Of a stretch of 5,237 nt of DNA, positions 1-4,406 are shown in pieces. Location: NCBI GenBank assembly GCA_022704585.1, contig JAKJGD010000191.1, forward strand, positions 1 through 5,237. The letters run 5' to 3'. The position numbers were made by a program, and so were the translations under genes. The first letter of the stretch is position 1. Every line of letters starts with the position of its first letter. Source of the stretch: Spirochaetota bacterium. Its GTDB lineage: Bacteria > Spirochaetota > UBA4802 > UBA5550. Under the pieces are notes generated by a model. The model searched no databases. It was not told the DNA's origin and saw only the letters and a program-made list of their open reading frames with translations.

Positions 1-102
1 CCGTGCTGTCTTGATGCCCCGGGTTAGTAAATTGCGTAATGTAAAAGTTACAAGCTTTTTTTATGACGGGTTGCGCGGAGTGATCCGGCCATTAAAAAAA
101 TA

Positions 103-134
103 TTGACATGGACGACGCTACCCATCGTTATTAT
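103..134 (+). promoter_or_regulatory. weak candidate promoter upstream of porin gene
   Basis: A perfect TTGACA (103-108) follows an A-rich run (91-102) that could act as an UP-like element. The best -10 match is TATTAT at 129-134, five of six consensus bases, but the 20-nt spacer is longer than the usual 16-18. At closer spacing the hexamers match poorly. It is the only recognisable sigma70-like signal before the porin gene. It would give a 5' leader of about 140 nt running through the prepilin-like remnant. This is pattern inference only. Confidence 0.2.
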
Positions 135-269
135 TCTTTAACTGTTACGAGATGCATTGGACCTGATGATACCCCGGCCCGGGACCGGCACTGTAATACC
201 GGTATAAATACCGGAGGTGGAATTTTCCTGCTTGAAATATTGATTGTGCTGTCGATCATAGGCAGATAA
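108..269 (+). pseudogene. truncated type IV prepilin-like remnant (53-codon open frame)
   Basis: The frame opens at ATG 108 and stops at TAA 267-269, giving 53 residues. The first 36 or so residues resemble nothing I recognise. The last 16 read GIFLLEILIVLSIIGR. This matches the class III prepilin signal: a Gly before the cleavage site, Glu at mature position 5 (234-236), then the hydrophobic helix of type IV pilins and type II secretion pseudopilins (consensus G|FTLIELLIVLAIIG). Position +1 is Ile rather than the usual Phe or Met. A real pilin would continue through the helix and a globular domain, but here translation stops after about 15 mature residues. ATG 108 has no ribosome binding site, and the stop lies 4 nt before the porin gene's Shine-Dalgarno. 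The likeliest reading is the 5' stub of a decayed or deleted prepilin gene. Less likely options are a translated leader peptide or chance. Confidence 0.45.
196..214. repeat. short palindrome with repeated ATACCGG
   Basis: ATACCGGTAT (196-205) is a perfect 10-bp palindrome. The half-motif ATACCGG recurs at 208-214, and ACCGG also occurs at 184-188. The group lies about 70-100 bp before the porin start codon, within the prepilin-like frame. It could be an operator for a dimeric regulator, but the motif is short and I cannot link it to a known regulator. Confidence 0.2.
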
Positions 270-283
270 CACTGGAGGCTGTA

Positions 284-1645
284 ATGAGAAGTAGTCTGGT
301 TCGTTTATTACTGGCGGCGGCTGTTTTAACTTGGTGTATACCCGCATTTTCTCAGGAAAAACAGGGCGAAAAAGCGGCCGAAGTAAAAAAAGAGGATGTA
401 AAAAAGGAAGAGAAGGACGGAAAGGACCCGAGCAAGCTCTACGTTGACCTGTCAGGCGTCATGTACCTGGAATGGGTCTACAATACCGGCTTCAATTATA
501 CCGGCAGCTCGAAGTGGTACAAGAACTCACGGTACGGGGTGTACGCGGACGCCTTCTTCCAGTCCGGAGGTGTTGATCCCCTCGTCGGCGTTCAGCCGGT
601 CAATTACTCGAAAAAGAACAACACCACGGTGCGCATGCAGCGCGTCTATATTACCCTGAAAAAGCAGATCGGCGAGTATTTCAGCGTCAAGGTCACGACC
701 GATATCGCGCCGAGCGGCCAGGATTTCATCTACCTCAAGTACGGTTTCGTCCAGTTCTTCAAGGAGTGGGGGACGCAGTTTGGCCCCGTATCGCTCAAGG
801 CCCAGCTCGGCAAGATAGCCACGCCGGTCGTTGGGATCACGGACAACCTGTGCGACCTGCGCTGGCTCGGGCTTAATTACCTCAACAACTCGAAGCTGAT
901 GCTGAACGGGAACAGCTTCGACGACTCCGCGGACCTGGGTGCGGAGGTCGCGCTCGGGCTTCTTAACATGGTGACCCTGGAGTACACCATCACCAACGGC
1001 GAAGGCTACAAGTCAGACGACAACGAGCGGTACGGCGGCAAGGCGCATACCCTGCTCGTATCGGTCAACCCGGTCGATTACATCAAGGAGCTGTACGTCA
1101 ACTTCTACGGACGGTGGGAGGACACGGATAAAAACGTGATCGATATCACCGATCCGACCGCCCCGATAAAGTACCAGGGCGTGGACGACAGGATATACTA
1201 TGGCTTCGGCGTGGCGTGGTACAGCGACCTTATCAAGGCGGGGCTGAACTTTTTCGCGCCGGAGAAGCATTATTCGAAGACGGTCTTTGCGGACCTGACC
1301 AGCACTGACACCTTCTACGGCTACGTGCCGAAGCACCGTGTCAAGTTCTTGCTTGTAGATTCATGGATCAACCTGAACCTGGGCGCCGTCACCCCGGCCG
1401 GGATCCTCGTGGTGGGGCGCTGCTCCTGGGGCAAGGAGCTCTCAAGCCTGCTCGGCAACCAGCGGGAAGCCAGGGAAACGCTCCTCCTGGGAGGCGGCCT
1501 CGGCTACCAGTTCAACAAGTATTTCCGGGCGGTCCTCTACTACGAGACGATCAGGTACGCCCTGCATACCAAGCTCCATTATTTCACGAGGAAAGACCCG
1601 ACCCCGAACAACAATGTGTACATAAAGCTCGAGGCGAAATACTGA
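284..1645 (+). CDS. outer-membrane beta-barrel porin-like protein
   Basis: This 453-residue protein probably forms a channel in the outer membrane; its substrate cannot be told from sequence. Residues 1-23 are a Sec signal peptide: Arg at 2 and 7, a hydrophobic core, and likely cleavage after AFS (S23|Q24). Residues 24-51 are a Lys/Glu-rich, low-complexity linker. From residue 52 there are many alternating aromatic/hydrophobic segments typical of beta-strands, such as LYVDLSGVMYLEW (52-64), MQRVYITLKKQIGEYFSVKV (118-137), a LEYTITNGEGY stretch (232-242) and YVNFYGRW (271-278). The chain ends in a strand-like NVYIKLEAKY with a terminal aromatic, as outer-membrane barrels usually do. The R-x-Y-x-T-x-K, TTD and NGEGY elements resemble phosphate-selective-porin-like (OprO/OprP-type) families, but I claim only that general class. 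The start is supported by GGAGG at 274-278, 5 nt before the ATG. The gene appears monocistronic. No clear intrinsic terminator follows it. Confidence 0.75.
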   Translation: MRSSLVRLLLAAAVLTWCIPAFSQEKQGEKAAEVKKEDVKKEEKDGKDPSKLYVDLSGVMYLEWVYNTGFNYTGSSKWYKNSRYGVYADAFFQSGGVDPLVGVQPVNYSKKNNTTVRMQRVYITLKKQIGEYFSVKVTTDIAPSGQDFIYLKYGFVQFFKEWGTQFGPVSLKAQLGKIATPVVGITDNLCDLRWLGLNYLNNSKLMLNGNSFDDSADLGAEVALGLLNMVTLEYTITNGEGYKSDDNERYGGKAHTLLVSVNPVDYIKELYVNFYGRWEDTDKNVIDITDPTAPIKYQGVDDRIYYGFGVAWYSDLIKAGLNFFAPEKHYSKTVFADLTSTDTFYGYVPKHRVKFLLVDSWINLNLGAVTPAGILVVGRCSWGKELSSLLGNQREARETLLLGGGLGYQFNKYFRAVLYYETIRYALHTKLHYFTRKDPTPNNNVYIKLEAKY

Positions 1646-1756
1646 CAGGTATAATTGCCAGTTGCAAGAGTTCGGGATTTTTCAGGAAGTCTGTTTGCAT
1701 TTTGTCATCGCGAGCGCAGCGAGGCGATCTATTCTATCATCACCGCACGTTGCACG

Positions 1757-1786
1757 TTGAAACATCAAACATTTTTTCATGATACT
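1757..1786 (+). promoter_or_regulatory. weak candidate promoter for apt inside the repeat
   Basis: TTGAAA (1757-1762, five of six -35 matches) is followed after 18 nt by GATACT (1781-1786, four of six -10 matches). It lies in the AT-rich core of the repeat and points at apt, about 90 bp upstream of the start codon. No better sigma70-like pair is visible between the porin stop and apt. If real, the mRNA leader would contain the 10-bp hairpin at 1799-1823. Confidence 0.22.
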
Positions 1787-1798
1787 GCAGATTGCTTC

Positions 1799-1823
1799 GG
1801 GACCCTCAAAAAATGAGGGTCCC
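1799..1823. repeat. perfect 10-bp stem-loop in the right end of the repeat
   Basis: GGGACCCTCA (1799-1808) and TGAGGGTCCC (1814-1823) are exact reverse complements separated by AAAAA. The hairpin lies inside the right inverted repeat of the 130-bp element, in the place where the left end has GCGCAGCGAG. No T-tract follows on either strand, so it does not look like an intrinsic terminator. It could stabilise RNA, act as a structured transposase-recognition end, or fold in the apt leader. Confidence 0.7.
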
Positions 1824-1869
1824 TCGCAGTGACGTGAGAACCTGTAATTCGTGCTATCACATTCGTTGT

Positions 1870-1875
1870 GGAGGA
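1870..1875 (+). promoter_or_regulatory. ribosome binding site that sets the apt start
   Basis: GGAGGA lies just before ATG 1879, with 4 nt between GGAGG and the ATG, which is slightly tight. It supports this start over the longer in-frame opening at 1792, whose extra 29 codons fall in the intergenic repeat and resemble no part of the family. Confidence 0.7.
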
Positions 1876-1878
1876 TCC

Positions 1879-2418
1879 ATGGGCATCGAAGAAACACTCA
1901 AGTCAAAAATACGAAACATACCCGATTTCCCGAAAAAGGGGATCGTGTTCAGGGACATCACCACGCTCCTCGTGGACCCGGAAGGGTTCCGCATGACTAT
2001 AGACGCCCTCGTTCGCCGGTACTCCAACAGGGACATAGACGTGATCGCCGGGATCGAGGCGCGCGGTTTTCTCATAGGAGGGGCGGTGGCCTACGAGCTC
2101 AGAAAGGGTCTGGTGCCCATCAGGAAGAAAGGGAAGCTCCCCTACGAGACGGTCTCGCACGAGTACGAGCTTGAATACGGCTTTGACTGCATCGAGGTCC
2201 ATATAGACGCCATCAAGAAGGGGGACCGGGTGCTCGTCATCGACGACCTGCTGGCGACCGGCGGCACCTCGCTCGCCTGCGCGAAGCTGATCGAGAAGAT
2301 CGGCGGGCAGGTGGTGGAGCTCGCATTTATCGTGGACCTCCCCGAGGTGGGCGGCCGCGAGAAGATCGCGAAGGCAGGCTACAGTATGTTCTCGCTCGTG
2401 GAGTTCGAGGGCGAGTGA
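1879..2418 (+). CDS. apt: adenine phosphoribosyltransferase
   Basis: This 179-residue cytoplasmic enzyme of purine salvage converts adenine plus PRPP to AMP plus pyrophosphate. The length is normal for the family (about 170-180). Family landmarks appear in order: IPDFPKKGIVFRDITTLL (14-31), the N-terminal APRT signature; GIEARGFLIG (58-67), a conserved loop; the flexible-loop region RKKGKLPYETVSHEYELEYG (82-101); and the PRPP-binding signature VLVIDDLLATGGT (118-130), with the two Asp residues (122-123) and the TGGT loop expected in type I phosphoribosyltransferases. The C-terminus (FSLVEFEGE) is also family-like. Nothing essential appears to be missing. The gene stands alone on the plus strand behind a MITE-like repeat that may contain its promoter. 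Its last 40 bp overlap the 3' end of the convergent methyltransferase gene. Identification is secure. Confidence 0.97.
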   Translation: MGIEETLKSKIRNIPDFPKKGIVFRDITTLLVDPEGFRMTIDALVRRYSNRDIDVIAGIEARGFLIGGAVAYELRKGLVPIRKKGKLPYETVSHEYELEYGFDCIEVHIDAIKKGDRVLVIDDLLATGGTSLACAKLIEKIGGQVVELAFIVDLPEVGGREKIAKAGYSMFSLVEFEGE

Positions 2419-3875
2419 CGCCGCCATTCATACAGCGCTATCGATAGCGCGACCGGCGCGTTGAGCGACTCGATCGCATCGTCGAGGGGTATCGACACCG
2501 CCCGCGCTTTCAGCTCATCGGGGAGGCCGGGGCCCTCGATCCCGGGAAGCAGCAGGAACCGCTCCGGGAACGCAAGACCGGGCAGGGGCTTCCCGCCCCT
2601 GTCCAGGGCGATCAGCTCCGGGCCGCCGGCCCCGAGGACCGACGGCAGCTCGTGGAGCGACGGTCCGCGCGTGATGCGGACCGCGAACACCGCGCCTGCG
2701 GAAGCGCGTACCGATTTCGGATGGAACGGGTGCGCCGCCTCCTTCAGCATGACAACTTCCCTTACTCCGAACCCCGCCGCTGACCTGATCGCGGACCCCA
2801 CGTTCACCGGGTCCTGGAACGGCACGAGGAGCGTGCAGCCGGGGCCGGCGGCCCGGTCCCATTCCCCGATATCGGGCACGTCGACGACAAGGAGCGGGCC
2901 CTTTGTCTTGAACAGGTCGAGCTCGTTGAAAAGGGCTTTTTTAAGCACCAGCAGCGCGCCTCTCCCGTCAAACTCGCCGATGGCCGCGTTCATCGCCTCA
3001 TCGCTCTCCGAATGGCCGTCCGCCAGGATCATCTGCCGCACTGAGCCGGCCCTGCCGGAAATGAGCTCCGCAACGACCTTTCTCCCGGCGACGAGCGCCC
3101 TGCCGCTCTTCCGTATGCCGTCGCTTTCATTCAGCCGCTTAAGCTCGCGGAACGAGGCATTGTCCGGCGAAGTAATGGCCGTGCCGGCCGTGGACGAGAG
3201 GTCTTTTAATATGGAATAGGTCCGGCTCGTCGCGGTGGATGTCTTTTCGTACACGATGATGCGCCGCCGGTGCGAGGTGCCGGGCAGCGCGTACTCCCGG
3301 TCTTCGGCCCGGACATAGGCTTCGCAGTTCGCCGTCGACAGCGAGCGGACGTCCTCCTCGGCATCGGGCCCTTTCATGAAGAGGACCCTGCCGCCGCGGG
3401 GCAGGAAGTGCGCCACGCGCGAGAGCGTGTCGTCGATCGGCTCCAGCGCCCTGGTAACGACGCCCGCTACCTCGAAGAACGACCGCGCCGTGACCATGTG
3501 CGGGTACACTTCCGTGTTTTCGAGGCCGAGCTCGCGGATGACAGTTTCCAGAAATGCGACGCGCTTTTTCCGCGGCTCGGACATGATGAGCGAGAGGCCC
3601 GGGTCCATGATTGCGAGGGGCACGCCGGGAAACCCGGCCCCGGTGCCGATGTCCAGCAGGGGCGAGGGCACCCGGACGAGCTTCGTGAAATATACCGAGT
3701 CGATGAAATGCTTGATAACGATGTCCTCGAACGAGGTGAGGCGCGTGAGGTCGCGGTCGTCGTTGTGTTTGACAAGCAGTCCGTGATAGAGGGTGTACCG
3801 CTCCAGCTGGCGCGGCGTGAGGTCGAAGCCGCTTCGATGGAACAGTTCCCGGATCTGGCCGCTTCCGTCCGTCAT
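2379..3875 (-). CDS. RsmG-SpoU/TrmH fusion: bifunctional rRNA/RNA methyltransferase
   Basis: One 498-residue frame carries two SAM-dependent RNA methyltransferases. Residues 1-211 are RsmG/GidB-like, the family that makes m7G527 in 16S rRNA: DLTRLTSFEDIVIKHFIDS (42-60), SAM loop LLDIGTGAGFPGVPLAI (73-89), RKKRVAFLE (102-110), VVTRALEP (139-146) and GGRVLFMKGP (161-170). Residues 212-241 are a Ser/Thr-rich linker. Residues 242-498 are SpoU/TrmH-like (2'-O-ribose methylation, trefoil-knot fold): a substrate-binding region (242-325), then motif 1 DPVNVGSAIRSAAGFG (355-370), motif 2 around SVRASAGAVFAV (388-399), and motif 3 from LLPGIEGPG (442-450) to ESLNAPVALSIALYEW (469-484). The RNA target of this half is unknown. 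ATG 3875 is preferred over an in-frame ATG at 3938 because family similarity starts just after it; it lies 7 nt past the acetyltransferase stop, suggesting translational coupling, with no strong Shine-Dalgarno. The last 12 residues are non-family tail running into apt. Confidence 0.9.
   Translation of the reverse strand: MTDGSGQIRELFHRSGFDLTPRQLERYTLYHGLLVKHNDDRDLTRLTSFEDIVIKHFIDSVYFTKLVRVPSPLLDIGTGAGFPGVPLAIMDPGLSLIMSEPRKKRVAFLETVIRELGLENTEVYPHMVTARSFFEVAGVVTRALEPIDDTLSRVAHFLPRGGRVLFMKGPDAEEDVRSLSTANCEAYVRAEDREYALPGTSHRRRIIVYEKTSTATSRTYSILKDLSSTAGTAITSPDNASFRELKRLNESDGIRKSGRALVAGRKVVAELISGRAGSVRQMILADGHSESDEAMNAAIGEFDGRGALLVLKKALFNELDLFKTKGPLLVVDVPDIGEWDRAAGPGCTLLVPFQDPVNVGSAIRSAAGFGVREVVMLKEAAHPFHPKSVRASAGAVFAVRITRGPSLHELPSVLGAGGPELIALDRGGKPLPGLAFPERFLLLPGIEGPGLPDELKARAVSIPLDDAIESLNAPVALSIALYEWRRHSPSNSTSENIL
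2435..2450. repeat. 16-bp perfect palindrome near the convergent gene ends
   Basis: GCGCTATCGATAGCGC is its own reverse complement. It lies within the end of the methyltransferase coding sequence (codons for roughly VALSIAL), 17 bp beyond the apt stop codon. It could fold as a 6-bp stem with a TCGA loop in either transcript. No T-tract follows on either strand, so its use as a terminator is doubtful. It may simply result from codon choice. Confidence 0.5.
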
Positions 3876-3882
3876 GGCCGGG

Positions 3883-4401
3883 TCATATCGTGCCGACCGG
3901 GGACGGCTCGTCCACGCAGAATTCGATGCATTTTTCAAGCATCAGCACGGGGACCGACCCGGCGGTGCTGAACTGTTTCACAACGAGGTCGTAGGGCCGG
4001 AAGCCAAGCCTGGTGTAGAGCATGAGGCCTGCCGTGTTCTCGCTCCAGCAGGGCACGATGATGCGTCCCGCCTTGTGGCGCTCGATAGCCATGCCGACCA
4101 TGGCGTTTACGAGAAACCGGCCCGCGCCCTTTTTCCGGTGCTTCTTGTCCACTATCACGTTGCCGATCGTGCATTCTTTCCCGGGTACTATGTTGAAGAT
4201 GTTTGCAAAGGCCACCGGTGCATTGTTCCGGACGACCACGGAGGAATCGGAGCGGGTATCGATCGACCTCTTTAAAATGTCGACCGTGAGGGGCCAGTCC
4301 GCCTCCGGAAAGGAATAGCGGAGGTCCTTCTCTTCTCCGAAAAAGCCGATGATGCGTTCCAGGTCGCTTTCCTGTACAGGTCGTATCTCGTATGAGGTCA
4401 T
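3883..4401 (-). CDS. GNAT family N-acetyltransferase
   Basis: This 172-residue protein has the GCN5-related acetyltransferase fold and would transfer acetyl from acetyl-CoA to an unknown amine. It begins with the GNAT-typical YEIRPVQESDLERI (4-17). Motif A is strand IGNVIVDKKH (79-88) followed by the pyrophosphate-binding R-K-K-G-A-G (89-94). Motif B is ENTAGLMLYTRLGFRPY (121-137), with Tyr129 in the usual place of the general acid. The FPEADWPLT (31-39) and GNVIVD elements suggest a subfamily of stand-alone GNATs of unassigned substrate; it is not clearly RimI or an antibiotic-modifying enzyme. The C-terminal residues after about 158 look unstructured. It lies between hisS (5-nt gap) and the methyltransferase fusion (7-nt gap), so it is almost certainly co-transcribed. 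That setting makes a translation-related substrate possible but does not prove it. Confidence 0.88.
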   Translation of the reverse strand: MTSYEIRPVQESDLERIIGFFGEEKDLRYSFPEADWPLTVDILKRSIDTRSDSSVVVRNNAPVAFANIFNIVPGKECTIGNVIVDKKHRKKGAGRFLVNAMVGMAIERHKAGRIIVPCWSENTAGLMLYTRLGFRPYDLVVKQFSTAGSVPVLMLEKCIEFCVDEPSPVGTI

Positions 4402-4406
4402 GATTA

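Larger units (their letters stand above)
1704..1833. repeat. MITE-like/REP-like element with imperfect terminal inverted repeats
   Basis: The left end (1704-1730) begins GTCATCGCGAG and finishes GCGATCT. The right end (1789-1833), read on the minus strand, begins GTCACTGCGAG and finishes CGAAGCAATCT. The outer 11 bases match at 9 positions and the inner ends also match well. In between lie about 58 bp of more AT-rich sequence with a direct GCACGTT duplication near 1745-1758. This closely resembles the abundant non-coding family GTCATTGCGAGCGAAGCGAA...AGATTGCTTCG seen in many bacterial and metagenomic genomes; that identification is from memory. No transposase is encoded, so it would depend on one elsewhere. 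It sits in the 233-bp gap between the porin gene and apt and ends 45 bp before the apt start codon. No target-site duplication is obvious. Confidence 0.65.

Noticed and set aside
43..62. AAAAG...CTTTTTTT as an intrinsic terminator
   Set aside because: The stem would be only five pairs, mostly A-T, with a 7-nt loop. That is too weak to call.
2..106. Plus-strand frame open from the window edge to TGA 104-106, possibly the C-terminal tail of an upstream gene
   Set aside because: About 34 codons of rather AT-rich sequence with no recognisable family features. It cannot be separated from chance without the upstream sequence.
218..231. Sigma54-like TGG...GC element before the porin gene
   Set aside because: The GG-to-GC spacing is 9 rather than the required 10, and flanking consensus bases are poor. 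The same bases encode the prepilin-like motif.
138..347. 69-codon minus-strand open frame across the porin start
   Set aside because: It overlaps the porin ribosome binding site and signal peptide antisense, and has no recognisable domain. It is a shadow.
1799..1823. Hairpin as an intrinsic terminator of the porin transcript
   Set aside because: No T-tract follows on either strand, and it is an integral part of the inverted-repeat element.
1792..1878. N-terminal extension of apt to an ATG at 1792
   Set aside because: The extra codons come from the repeat hairpin and leader. There is no family similarity, and a good ribosome binding site marks ATG 1879.
1903..2427. Minus-strand open frame antisense to apt
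   Set aside because: apt is unambiguous on the plus strand, and the antisense translation has no domain features.
2461..3219. Long plus-strand open frame antisense to the SpoU half
   Set aside because: A Ser/Pro/Arg-rich translation typical of antisense frames in GC-rich DNA, whereas the minus strand encodes clear conserved motifs.
3876..3938. Longer start for the methyltransferase fusion at ATG 3938
   Set aside because: The extra 21 codons lie inside the acetyltransferase gene and do not resemble RsmG N-termini. The start at 3875 gives the usual RsmG length.
3270..3971. Long plus-strand open frame antisense to the RsmG half and the end of the GNAT gene
   Set aside because: It spans two well-supported minus-strand genes and its translation has no recognisable family. 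It is a shadow.
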